Below, in pieces: positions 37,893 to 47,097 of a stretch of 64,000 bases of DNA; within the stretch, counting starts at the first letter, position 1; the number at the start of each line of letters is the position of its first letter. The translations under genes and the position numbers were made by a program. The stretch is from Pseudomonas sp. Irchel s3h17 (lineage in GTDB: Bacteria > Pseudomonadota > Gammaproteobacteria > Pseudomonadales > Pseudomonadaceae). The DNA is taken from contig NZ_FYDL01000004.1 of the NCBI RefSeq assembly GCF_900187505.1, positions 1 to 64,000 of the forward strand, read 5' to 3'. The notes under the pieces are model-generated. The model was not told the DNA's origin, ran no database searches, and saw only the letters and a list, made by a program, of their open reading frames with translations.

Positions 37893-38819
37893 ATGAAATT
37901 TCCGCCCCAGACCAACGCAATTGACTTTGATAGCGCCAAATTGCAACGCCTGGGCTTTGGTCAAATTCCTCCCCTTCTGGAGCGCCCCGCCAGCCTGGGC
38001 CAGCTACGCCAGCAAATGGGCCTGCAACTGCAAACCAGCCTTGAGCCGCAGCGCATCCTGGGATTGTTTTTTCGCGAGGTCCAGCGCCTGGTCCCACTGG
38101 ACGCCTTGCGCTTCCAGCACAAGGCCAGCGACCTTCGGCTGGAGTTCGGTCAGCGTGGGCATCACTCGATCACCTATAACCTGAGCCACGAAGGCCAGCA
38201 TCTGGGTGAACTGGCGTTCCGTCGCAATCAGCGCTTCAGCGAACAGGATCAGGCCAACCTCGAGTCCTTGCTGTCGGCCCTGTTATTCCCGATGCGCAAT
38301 GCCCTGCTCTATCGTGCCGCCACGCAAAGCGCACTGCGTGACCCATTGACGGGTACCGGCAACCGTATCGCCATGGATCAGACGCTGCAGCGCGAAATCG
38401 ACATGGCCCGCAGGCACACGCAGCCGCTGTCGCTACTGATGCTCGACATCGATCACTTCAAGCGCATCAATGACACCCACGGCCACAGTGCCGGCGATGA
38501 GGTACTCAAGGCCGTCGCGAACTCGATCAAGAACCAGTTGCGCAACGTCGACATGGTATTTCGCTTTGGCGGCGAGGAGTTTCTGATCCTGCTGTCCAAC
38601 ACCAGCCGGGAGGCTGCAGCCATGGTGGGGGAACGCCTTCGGTATGCCGCGCAAGCCGAAGACTACCAGGCGGATGAGACGCTGATCGAACTGACCGTCA
38701 GCCTCGGGTGTTCAACGCTCCTGCCGGGCGAGTCCGCGCAAAGCCTGTTGCGGCGCGCCGACAGTGCGTTGTATGTGGCCAAGCGCGAGGGGCGCAATCG
38801 ACTGGCGATGGCCGGTTGA
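37893..38819 (+). CDS. diguanylate cyclase (GGDEF)
   Basis: A 308-residue soluble protein. Residues ~1-140 form a GAF-like sensory part without a recognisable ligand motif (LRQQMGLQLQTSLEPQRILG; FREVQRLVPLDALRFQH). Residues ~145-305 are a GGDEF domain: DPLTGTGNRIAMDQ, MLDIDHFKRINDTHGHSAGDEVL and the active-site RFGGEEFLILL. RNVD nine residues before the active site is the inhibitory I-site. It should make cyclic di-GMP from two GTP. It is convergent with the TenA-like gene. Confidence 0.93.
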   Translation: MKFPPQTNAIDFDSAKLQRLGFGQIPPLLERPASLGQLRQQMGLQLQTSLEPQRILGLFFREVQRLVPLDALRFQHKASDLRLEFGQRGHHSITYNLSHEGQHLGELAFRRNQRFSEQDQANLESLLSALLFPMRNALLYRAATQSALRDPLTGTGNRIAMDQTLQREIDMARRHTQPLSLLMLDIDHFKRINDTHGHSAGDEVLKAVANSIKNQLRNVDMVFRFGGEEFLILLSNTSREAAAMVGERLRYAAQAEDYQADETLIELTVSLGCSTLLPGESAQSLLRRADSALYVAKREGRNRLAMAG

Positions 38820-38840
38820 GCCTTTCAGGAACCACTCAAC

Positions 38841-38880
38841 GTCCATGTGGGAACGCCGCTCGGCGCGCCCCCACATGGAC
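38841..38880. terminator. bidirectional hairpin between convergent genes
   Basis: GTCCATGTGGG (38841-38851) and CCCACATGGAC (38870-38880) form a perfect 11-bp stem around a GC-rich loop that can fold further (GCCGCTCGGCGC). It lies 21 bases past the cyclase stop and 6 bases before the stop of the gene on the other strand. There is no T-run. Confidence 0.6.
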
Positions 38881-38886
38881 GACCGA

Positions 38887-39681
38887 TCAGCTTTCGGCCA
38901 ACGCCCTGCGCTCACGGACTGCCGGCGCCTTTTCCGAGCGTTCCCATTGCATGCAACGCTCCAGAAACAGGTACATGTAGTCGTAGCTTTTGCAGATCGC
39001 CTGACGCAGCTCGAACTGTAGCGTCTTGCTCGGGTTGAGACCTGCCAGGGTGCAAATGATCTCCAGTGCCTCCCACGGGTGGGCATCGTCATACTGAGCG
39101 TGCATTTTCAGCCACTTCATGGCGCGCTTGCGATCCTCTTCCGGGAACGCCGCGGCGTAGATCCCGTTGGAACACACCAGCGCCGACCACTCCCCGGTCG
39201 CCCCTTCGATGGCGTAGTTGGTCGCGGCAATGGCCACGATCAGCGAGTCCGCCGAACTGGTATGCCAACACCAATGACTCAGCGCATGGAGTTCGGGAGG
39301 CACCTGTTGCGCCTGCAAGTCATCCAGGCTGACACCATGCGCGCGGCTCCAGTGCACCCAGTAGTCGGCATGGTTGAGCTCAACCCGAATGTTGCGCATC
39401 AGCCAGCGCCGCGCCATGTCCTCGCCCGGATGGCGGGCGAAGCGGGTCTTGGTGAGGTTTTGCGCCATGTACAGGGCAAACTGTTCAACCACCGGCCAGC
39501 CGCCAATCAAGTACTGGCGCATGGTCCTGGCACTGAGTTTGTTATCACGCATCCGTTGATACAGTTCGTGTTCTACAATCCGGCGTTTACTCTCGCTGCA
39601 ATCCTGGATCAGTTGCTGAGCCCAGGCAGGGTAACTTGCGGCTTCCATAAGCGGGCCGGATCTGGTGAATGTATCGATCAC
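38887..39681 (-). CDS. TenA/PqqC-like (haem-oxygenase fold) protein
   Basis: A 264-residue all-helical protein of the TENA/THI-4/PqqC superfamily: LIQDCSESKRRIVEHELYQRMRDNKLSARTMRQYLIGGWPVVEQFALYMA, NIRVELNHADYWVHWSRAHGV, SADSLIVAIAATNYAIEGATGEWS and HAQYDDAHPWEALEII. The His/Glu/Asp set at these places resembles the iron-containing redox members more than thiaminase TenA. The reaction is unknown. A GTG start at 39681, 8 bases after AAGGAG, is chosen over a TTG/ATG further upstream. It lies between two cyclic-di-GMP genes and follows the GGDEF-EAL gene by 45 bases. Confidence 0.8.
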   Translation of the reverse strand: MIDTFTRSGPLMEAASYPAWAQQLIQDCSESKRRIVEHELYQRMRDNKLSARTMRQYLIGGWPVVEQFALYMAQNLTKTRFARHPGEDMARRWLMRNIRVELNHADYWVHWSRAHGVSLDDLQAQQVPPELHALSHWCWHTSSADSLIVAIAATNYAIEGATGEWSALVCSNGIYAAAFPEEDRKRAMKWLKMHAQYDDAHPWEALEIICTLAGLNPSKTLQFELRQAICKSYDYMYLFLERCMQWERSEKAPAVRERRALAES

Positions 39682-39726
39682 TGTCGCACTCCTTTTGATT
39701 GTGATTGTACGGATCAGCAAGAGACT

Positions 39727-42186
39727 TCAGCGGAACGTGCCAGGCGCCTTGAATAACAGTGGCTGTGGTCTGGCGGGCCGACATAACAAGCTGTCGCAGG
39801 TAAACAATTGCGGGCGTTCAATAATGTAACCCTGAGCATAATCCACGCCGATCTCCAGCAGTGCCTGCTCGATCTGCGGTGTTTCAACAAACTCGGCAAT
39901 CGTGCGCTTACCCATGACATGACCGATGTGGTTGATCACTTCGACCATTGCACGGTTAATCGGGTCGTCCAGCATATCCTTTACGAAACTCCCGTCGATC
40001 TTCAGGAAGTCTACAGGTAAATGTTTCAGATACGCGAATGAAGACATTCCGGCACAAAAATCATCCAGCGAAAAATGGCAACCCAAGCCTTTGAGTTCGT
40101 TAATAAATTTGATTGCACTGGCCAAATTGGCGATCGCACTTGTTTCGGTGATTTCAAAACAAATCATTTCAGGCGGAATGTCGTACGCAATGAACTGTTT
40201 GCGCAGAAAGATTAAAAAGTCATCATCGCCAATGGTAATACCTGACAGATTTATCGCACACATGGCCATCGGCCCTTCGCGTTCCTGGGCAATACACTGC
40301 GCAATAACTTTAAATACGTTCTCGACAACCCAGCGATCCAGCGATGTCATCAGTCCGTAGCGTTCGGCCGCAGGAATAAAACTGTCCGGCAAAATCATCC
40401 GCCCGGCTTCATCATGTAAACGCAGCAGGATCTCAATATGTCCGGCGCCCCCTTCGACGCGCCCCAAAGTCGCAATTTCCTGCGCGTAGAGGCAGAAGCG
40501 ATTCTCCTCGAGCGCAATATGCAGGCGCTGCACCCACGCCATTTCCCCGAAACGCAGGGACAACTCCGAATCGTCGGCATGATAGACCTGGACCCGGTTG
40601 CGGCCCTTTTCCTTGGCCATGTAGCACGCCATATCAGCGGCACGCAGTAACGCTTCCAGGGTCGTCGAATTATGCGCGATGTGCACCAGGCCAAGGCTGA
40701 CGGTGGTCACGAACGGCCGGCCCTTCCAGACAAAATGCAGGTTTTGCACCGTCTGGCGCAGGCTTTCGGCAATTTTTTCCGACGCTTGCGCCGAACAGTT
40801 TTCCAGCAGTATCCCGAACTCGTCGCCGCCCAGGCGGGCCAGGGTGTCACCCTCGCGTAATCCCGACTGCAGCAACGCACAGATATGCCGCAGCAGCTCG
40901 TCGCCCGCGGCGTGCCCGCAGGTGTCGTTGACCAGCTTGAACTGGTCCAGGTCGAGAAACATCAAGGCATGCCGGGCAGGCTGGCGCGCCAGGTTATGCA
41001 GCGCCTGCTCCAGGCGATACTCGAACTCCCGGCGGTTGGCCAGCCCGGTCAGCGCGTCATGGGTCGCCTGCCAGGACAGGTTGGCAATGTACTGCCGCTC
41101 CTGCGTCATGTCGTGCAGCACCAGCACGGTGCCACTGACTTTACCGGCGGAGTGGATGGGCGCCCCGACCAGCGCGACCGAAACCGTACTGCCGTCCAGT
41201 CGCTGAATCAGCTTGGAATGCTCACTGCCCCCCCTCAACTGACCGCTGAGGATGTGCTCGATCAAGGTAAAGCCATCTGCCTGGGCGTTTTCATCCAGCA
41301 GATTGAACAATGCCGCCAAGGGCAAGCCTACCGCCTGCTCGGCCTTCCAGTGGGTCAACGCCTCCGCCGCCGGATTCATGAACGCAATGGCGCCGTCCAC
41401 ATCAGTGGTAATCACGCCATCGCCAATCGACTGCAAGGTGATTTGCGCGCGCTCTTTTTCCAGCTGCAAGGCATCGGCAAACGCATGGCGCTGAGCGAGA
41501 AGCTTATGGGTGCGCCACAACGCCAGGACAATCAACCCAAGCGCCGTCGCCAGGTTAGTGAGCAACAGGAGCCGCAGGATCATGCGCGCCCCCTCGCCCA
41601 ATGCGTCACTGAACGCTTTGGCTGCGGGCGTTACCGCTTCATTGATGGCAAATATCCGGGCTTTCCACTGCTGGATATCAACTGGCGTCGCTTGATTGCT
41701 TGCGATACGCCGGTGCATGTCATGAGCGACATTATCGAGCTGGACCAGATACTCATCGCCCACCGTCCAGCGATCAATGGCGGTTTCCATGTAACTGAAA
41801 TGGCGGAAATTCAAATACAGCCAGATTACGCGCGCCACATCGTCCGGGTGATTCCCTCCCTGGAGAATACCTCGCCGGGCGGCTTCCAGATCCGGTGGCT
41901 GTTGGTCCAGGGCTACTCGTAGGTCATGGCCGCCTTGAGGCACTGCCATGGCGCTCTGGTACTTGAGAAACGTCGACTCGCGGTGATCGTCGGCATAAAG
42001 ATTCAGGAAGTAGATCGCATCTTTCTGGCCCTTGGACCACAGGCTCTCACCGGCTACGTAGCCACGAACCGCCGACAACACATAAAGGCTGACCCCACCC
42101 AAGAGGGCCTGAAACAGCACGACAGCAATAAATGGCCAGACGATGCCTAATAACCGTGGCGTTCCGAGAGTCTTTTTTTGTTTCAT
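39727..42186 (-). CDS. membrane GGDEF-EAL protein with PAS domain
   Basis: An 819-residue protein. Two membrane helices (~13-35 and ~205-228) frame a periplasmic sensory segment; a PAS domain (~255-370) starts ITLQSIGDGVITTDVDGAIAFMN. Then comes GGDEF (~380-545: DALTGLANRREFEYRLEQAL, LARLGGDEFGILL, with REGD as I-site) and EAL (~555-800). The EAL signature reads IEILLR and keeps ICFEITE, SLDDF, FLKIDGSFV and TIAEFVE. The metal and catalytic Glu/Asp/Lys residues are present, so phosphodiesterase activity is likely; the GGDEF half may be active or regulatory. It probably tunes cyclic di-GMP in answer to a periplasmic cue. Confidence 0.92.
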   Translation of the reverse strand: MKQKKTLGTPRLLGIVWPFIAVVLFQALLGGVSLYVLSAVRGYVAGESLWSKGQKDAIYFLNLYADDHRESTFLKYQSAMAVPQGGHDLRVALDQQPPDLEAARRGILQGGNHPDDVARVIWLYLNFRHFSYMETAIDRWTVGDEYLVQLDNVAHDMHRRIASNQATPVDIQQWKARIFAINEAVTPAAKAFSDALGEGARMILRLLLLTNLATALGLIVLALWRTHKLLAQRHAFADALQLEKERAQITLQSIGDGVITTDVDGAIAFMNPAAEALTHWKAEQAVGLPLAALFNLLDENAQADGFTLIEHILSGQLRGGSEHSKLIQRLDGSTVSVALVGAPIHSAGKVSGTVLVLHDMTQERQYIANLSWQATHDALTGLANRREFEYRLEQALHNLARQPARHALMFLDLDQFKLVNDTCGHAAGDELLRHICALLQSGLREGDTLARLGGDEFGILLENCSAQASEKIAESLRQTVQNLHFVWKGRPFVTTVSLGLVHIAHNSTTLEALLRAADMACYMAKEKGRNRVQVYHADDSELSLRFGEMAWVQRLHIALEENRFCLYAQEIATLGRVEGGAGHIEILLRLHDEAGRMILPDSFIPAAERYGLMTSLDRWVVENVFKVIAQCIAQEREGPMAMCAINLSGITIGDDDFLIFLRKQFIAYDIPPEMICFEITETSAIANLASAIKFINELKGLGCHFSLDDFCAGMSSFAYLKHLPVDFLKIDGSFVKDMLDDPINRAMVEVINHIGHVMGKRTIAEFVETPQIEQALLEIGVDYAQGYIIERPQLFTCDSLLCRPARPQPLLFKAPGTFR

Positions 42187-42425
42187 GAGGTCCCTTGCGT
42201 GAGCACTGCCTGATCGTCGTCCGGACGAATTCGCTACAGCAAGACTAGGGTGGGTTCTTAGTCACGGCAAGTGAGAACCGGTCGTCACCGGCAAGTAACT
42301 GCATTTCGATCCCCTTGCGATATGCATATACCGCACGGTCTCGCTCTCATGTCGTTGTAATCGGTAGCCCGTCACCCGCGAAACCGCGGGAAAACCGACC
42401 CATACGAGAAAAGAGAAACCACTCC

Positions 42426-45400
42426 ATGCAAGAAACACCTGCCGCTGGCGCCTCAAGCAATCCGGTCACCCCCCTCCCTACTGCCGCTCAGGTCCACCAA
42501 GGTCAGATTCAGGATTATGAACTGTTGCTGTCTTTCATGCGCCTGGAGATAACTTCGCGGGCTGATTTTCAAAAGAGCTTGATCAGGCCTCGTACCTACT
42601 CCCCCTTGAATCAGGAAAATGAAACCGGTCAGATCGCGTTGCAGCAGTTGCTCGAAGATTCCGACTACCGAGCCTTGTGCAAGAGCCACAACGTGTCCCC
42701 ACACTACCTGACGGTCACGATCAAAGAGGGTGCATATGTCTATGAAACATCAAATCGCGAGGGTGAAAACAAGACAATACTGAATTTGTCAGGGAACCCG
42801 AAATGGAAAAATTTTCGAACCCATATCGAAAAGTCAGTTCAATTGCTGAGCGGCCAAATCCGCCATGACCGGCTGATCCCCGTCTTCAGAATGGCCACGT
42901 TTTACGGCATTACTCCATGGGACCCGACACACGCCGACCAACACCAGGCGGCCATCGACGCCTTGGAAGAAAAGATCGCAGGCTTTCGACTGGGGCTCGA
43001 AGAAGACTTCAACATCCTGGATTTTCGGCCAAGCCCCGTTAAGCACAGCCTCAAGTCATCCCACGCGGGCCTGTCAGCGGCTGCCGTCCGTTCTCAAGTC
43101 CGATTGCTCAGAACACACTATGGGCTGGCTGCCCGTGATATTAAACGCATCCTCCAAACCTACTTGCCAGATGGGAAGACTTCCCTGCTGACACATCTGG
43201 CCGGAGACATACTTTCATCGGCCACGGTTGAACAGATTCGTGCTCGGCCTACCGCTTTTCTTCAGAAAATCCTGGAAAGCCCGGAAGCAGAAACGTTGGG
43301 GACTCACTTACTGTCCGCGATGGATTGGTACGGGGGCAAACCAGGGGAGGAAAGCTCGCCGCGCATTCGCACCAAGGTTGTCGCTAACGCACTTGAGATC
43401 TGGTTCCAGTCACCTCCCACCGACATTCCCGTACGAATCGCCGGCTACGATTTTCAGGCTCGCACCCACTGGGGGAAGAGCTACCCATCCATACGGGGCG
43501 AGTTCGAAACCCATTTGCTCTCCTCAAAGCAGGCATCGTCGGAAAAAGAGGCCATTGTCATCGCCAGGCTGTTCCTTCGCCAGTTTCCCGCCGAGTTCAG
43601 TGTCAGCGATATTCCATCCGATCTGCCCTATAGGAGTTCTGTCGTCTGGGTAAACTTCGTGAATGGCGTAAACCTGATCAACGCGACCGACCCTGGAGCC
43701 TTGAACAGATTCAATTTCGAGCAGTTGACCAGACTACCCCTTGAGCAATCGGAGGGTGCAACAGCAGAACAGTTGGAAAATATTGGTATGGCCAGATTGC
43801 TTCCGACTCTGGATTGGGCGGTGAGCCAGGGAATCATTGCGCAAAAACAGCGAGAAGCCTTCACACAACTTGACATCGAACGGGCGCAAGCAGAACTGGA
43901 CAAACACATTGCCACCCTCAATGACGCGATCATCCAACTCAATAACGAACCGCCCAAACGATTGTCCATTGCGCAAACGGCAGTGGATACAAACCTAGCC
44001 CCAAAGTTAAATCGGCTCGAAACCACAGATAAACACTGGTATTGGAAGGAACACCTGCTGGCACGAAAAAGGCACGATTACGACCGTGGGAAAGATACTC
44101 CGACTTTCGCAAACAAAGCCTATGACTACTATTCGGCAGCTGACGTTGTGGCATCGGGTAAGTTTGATGATCGCAAACCCTGGCACATTGCGAAAAACGA
44201 CCACACCGTCACCACGTTAAAACTATCCATAGACGAGTATCGAAATATACAGAGCGAGGGTTTCGATAGTGTTGCCAAGATTGGGCCAACCGGCACCTTG
44301 CCCGATGTCAAGAAACAGTTCGATGAGGAATTCCTGAGCCATCTGCAATCACTGACAGCGGCCTACGCAACGCTGATCAACAATCTATTGGCATCGCTGC
44401 CCTATTCTGATCGAAAAGCTCTGGAACTGGGCGAACTCAAGATTTATACCCTGAGGCAGCAAACGTTTCGCGTAGAAGCCAAACACGAAACGCCTGAAAA
44501 GCTATTACCGCTGCGTACCCGCAATGGTTTGCTGTTAGTAACAACCTTTAACGGTCTCACCAACACCATCGAACTGCTACCCAGGGCGGGAATTATACGT
44601 CGCATCGACAACCTTGCTCCGAACCAGTTCGGCGGTGTGCTCACCTACGAAAACTGGCCGGCAGGCATGTACTCCCACTCAGTCGAGACCTTGAGCAATC
44701 GGACATTGCCGTTTGACTGGGACGCCCATGCCACCGGTGTAAAACCGAAAAGTCCAGCCAGGTGCGAGGCTATCGTCGAACAACTGGGTCATACATTCTT
44801 GGCACCGTCCCACTCCATCGACGAAGTCCCGGTGTCAATCAACTCAAGTCGCGGCAAGGAAATCAGCAACTTCATCGCCACCCAATTACTCTATCAAGAC
44901 CCAAAAGTGATTCGTGCTACCGGCTATGGAGAGACCGCGCTTGAACGCGAGGATACCGAGCTGGAGAAGCTAAGAGAAAACATAAAGGCATTCGTACCCT
45001 TCTGGAAAAACATTGATGACCTGGCATCAGGTGACCCACAGCGGATAGTGAATGGCGCATTTGGCTTGTCAATGGAGGTGGCTCCGTTTGCCAGCCCCAT
45101 CGGAAAATTTGCCGCCGGCTCGCTACGACTGATTGTAAATCCCGGACGATTGGCTCTAAGCATGAGACTGCCGGCATTTGCATCAACCATCAAACAAGTA
45201 ATGATCCTGACCCTACAGGCTCTAAACCCCGCCGACATGGCTGTTTCGTTGTTCCAGATATTGGGAGCCAAGGGACTGAAGCTGGTCAGGTTCGGAGTTT
45301 TCCGGATCCAGCAACTGAGGGGCAAGGCAGGCCACTATGACTTCACACGCAGCCTGCCGCGCATCCGTGATGCCGGGAACTGGAAGCCATTGGCGAGTGG

Positions 45401-47084
45401 CGACCAGTTGGCGAGAATCAGAGACATCGATGATGTACCGGTACGCAGCATCGTCTCCACCAGCAAAACCAGCTATCGCTTGATCGATCCGTTATCGTCC
45501 AGACCTTACGGCCCGGCTATCAATGCTTCCACCGATGAACTTCTGCTGGGGCGCTCCCACTACCGCACACTGGAAAACAATGACCATCACACCATCGTCG
45601 AGCTCACGAGAAACAGCCGCGTTCAAGAAGTGCTCGAAGTCGATGGCCGGACGACACTGTTCATCGATGATCAGCCCTACCGATTGCAGGACGGCGTGCT
45701 GCGTCGTGCCGATCTGGTCGAAGACACCTACAAGACAATACCTTGCCGCGCTCCCCGCGCGCCTCGTTTTGAAGTGTGCCGGACAAGTTACGTCCTTCGA
45801 GACCCCGCCCCCACTCCTGACATCGGCAGTTTCGACAACACCAAGGGCTGGGCACCTTGGTTCGGAGACCTGATTTACACCCCCCCCACCGGCAAGATGC
45901 CAATACGGATCAGCGCGTTACGTACGAAACATTCCCTCCAAGCCACGATGGAGTTTCAAAAAGGCATCTATGGGCGGTTCATGGTCAGCATCCCGGTTGC
46001 AGGAGAGCCATTGGTCGATAACATCCGTGCCGGTGCCATCATCGTCGAGGCCATGGACGGATCCAAACACTACGTGTTCATGCGTCTGGATGCCGGTGAC
46101 TTTTACGTCGCCGAATGTGCCAAGGGGCAGAGCCTGACCGACATGCTGACGTTCAACAAAGCGACCACCCCCCCTACCGCTCTCGAAAAGGAGCTGCGGA
46201 CGGTCTACACCGGCTCGCTGCTTGCCAACAACATGGTGAGAATCCATGGCCAACCCTTGGCAGAGCGAGCCTTGAAAGCCATCGACGATATCGCCATTTC
46301 CATCGGCGGCCATGCCAATCCACCTGAAACGCTCAAATGGCTCAAAGTCGATACCAGCCCGGCGGAAGCGATCCTGTTTGATCACTCCACCCGAATGATC
46401 GTGCGCACCTCCGTCGATGGTGCTGCGACCTGGTCATTATCCAGGGCTGCGCCAGACAGCGTACGCGAGACGACCGCGGAAATTTTCAACACTCTGTTCG
46501 CAAGACAGGCCATCACCTTCGCGTCATCGACACATGCGGGACCTGGAGCATTGAGAATCGATGACACGATGATGCAACTGCAACGACTGATCAGTTCCAG
46601 AACAGGGCGCCCGGTCCACCGTCCCAGAAACATTGCGTTCGCCGAGATAAAAACCAAAACAGGTGCGCATGAGGTGTATGTCAGTGTTTCAGGCCAACAA
46701 GGCGATACCGCGTTTCTACCGTTGTTCGCCAAAAACCCGGCGACCCATGAGGTTTCCGTTGGCAGCACTCGCTACATCAATATCGATTGGGGGACCCGTT
46801 TTCCGCAGACGGCGCTTAGTGTGACGCCGGAAGGCAAGCTGCAGGCAATTCCCCACACCATCGACAATATTGAGAACTACACACCGGCGCTCACATCACG
46901 ACCGACTTCGCTGGATACCGAAAGCAAGCTTATTAGCGTTATACGAAGCAAATACCCAGACCCCAAACAGCTTGATTCCATCACCATCGCCACCACCCTG
47001 GCACCCTGCGATTCATGCTCCGTGGTCATCAAGCAATTCGGCTACGACGGCAGCCCGGGTGCGCTGGATGTCATCTGGAAGTAG
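42426..47084 (+). CDS. giant toxin-like protein (DUF6543 type) with C-terminal deaminase-like domain
   Basis: A 1552-residue protein without signal peptide. The body resembles the large Pseudomonas proteins annotated as dermonecrotic toxin or DUF6543: GMYSHSVETLSNRTLPFD-type core, and a hydrophobic stretch at ~863-954 (GAFGLSMEVAPFASPIGKF, VMILTLQALNPADMAVSLF) that could insert in membranes. Residues ~1395-1552 look like a zinc deaminase: RNIAFAEIKTKTG hairpin, D1497-T-E1499 in place of H-x-E, and PCDSC (C1528, C1531) followed by SVVIKQFG. The likely substrate is a nucleic acid base, as in polymorphic toxins, but this is inference. An in-frame ATG 37 codons upstream (42315) is rejected because conserved-looking sequence begins later. 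The stop is 13 bases from a convergent gene, with no adjacent immunity gene. Confidence 0.75.
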   Translation: MQETPAAGASSNPVTPLPTAAQVHQGQIQDYELLLSFMRLEITSRADFQKSLIRPRTYSPLNQENETGQIALQQLLEDSDYRALCKSHNVSPHYLTVTIKEGAYVYETSNREGENKTILNLSGNPKWKNFRTHIEKSVQLLSGQIRHDRLIPVFRMATFYGITPWDPTHADQHQAAIDALEEKIAGFRLGLEEDFNILDFRPSPVKHSLKSSHAGLSAAAVRSQVRLLRTHYGLAARDIKRILQTYLPDGKTSLLTHLAGDILSSATVEQIRARPTAFLQKILESPEAETLGTHLLSAMDWYGGKPGEESSPRIRTKVVANALEIWFQSPPTDIPVRIAGYDFQARTHWGKSYPSIRGEFETHLLSSKQASSEKEAIVIARLFLRQFPAEFSVSDIPSDLPYRSSVVWVNFVNGVNLINATDPGALNRFNFEQLTRLPLEQSEGATAEQLENIGMARLLPTLDWAVSQGIIAQKQREAFTQLDIERAQAELDKHIATLNDAIIQLNNEPPKRLSIAQTAVDTNLAPKLNRLETTDKHWYWKEHLLARKRHDYDRGKDTPTFANKAYDYYSAADVVASGKFDDRKPWHIAKNDHTVTTLKLSIDEYRNIQSEGFDSVAKIGPTGTLPDVKKQFDEEFLSHLQSLTAAYATLINNLLASLPYSDRKALELGELKIYTLRQQTFRVEAKHETPEKLLPLRTRNGLLLVTTFNGLTNTIELLPRAGIIRRIDNLAPNQFGGVLTYENWPAGMYSHSVETLSNRTLPFDWDAHATGVKPKSPARCEAIVEQLGHTFLAPSHSIDEVPVSINSSRGKEISNFIATQLLYQDPKVIRATGYGETALEREDTELEKLRENIKAFVPFWKNIDDLASGDPQRIVNGAFGLSMEVAPFASPIGKFAAGSLRLIVNPGRLALSMRLPAFASTIKQVMILTLQALNPADMAVSLFQILGAKGLKLVRFGVFRIQQLRGKAGHYDFTRSLPRIRDAGNWKPLASGDQLARIRDIDDVPVRSIVSTSKTSYRLIDPLSSRPYGPAINASTDELLLGRSHYRTLENNDHHTIVELTRNSRVQEVLEVDGRTTLFIDDQPYRLQDGVLRRADLVEDTYKTIPCRAPRAPRFEVCRTSYVLRDPAPTPDIGSFDNTKGWAPWFGDLIYTPPTGKMPIRISALRTKHSLQATMEFQKGIYGRFMVSIPVAGEPLVDNIRAGAIIVEAMDGSKHYVFMRLDAGDFYVAECAKGQSLTDMLTFNKATTPPTALEKELRTVYTGSLLANNMVRIHGQPLAERALKAIDDIAISIGGHANPPETLKWLKVDTSPAEAILFDHSTRMIVRTSVDGAATWSLSRAAPDSVRETTAEIFNTLFARQAITFASSTHAGPGALRIDDTMMQLQRLISSRTGRPVHRPRNIAFAEIKTKTGAHEVYVSVSGQQGDTAFLPLFAKNPATHEVSVGSTRYINIDWGTRFPQTALSVTPEGKLQAIPHTIDNIENYTPALTSRPTSLDTESKLISVIRSKYPDPKQLDSITIATTLAPCDSCSVVIKQFGYDGSPGALDVIWK

Positions 47085-47097
47085 GCATTCGAGGCGA

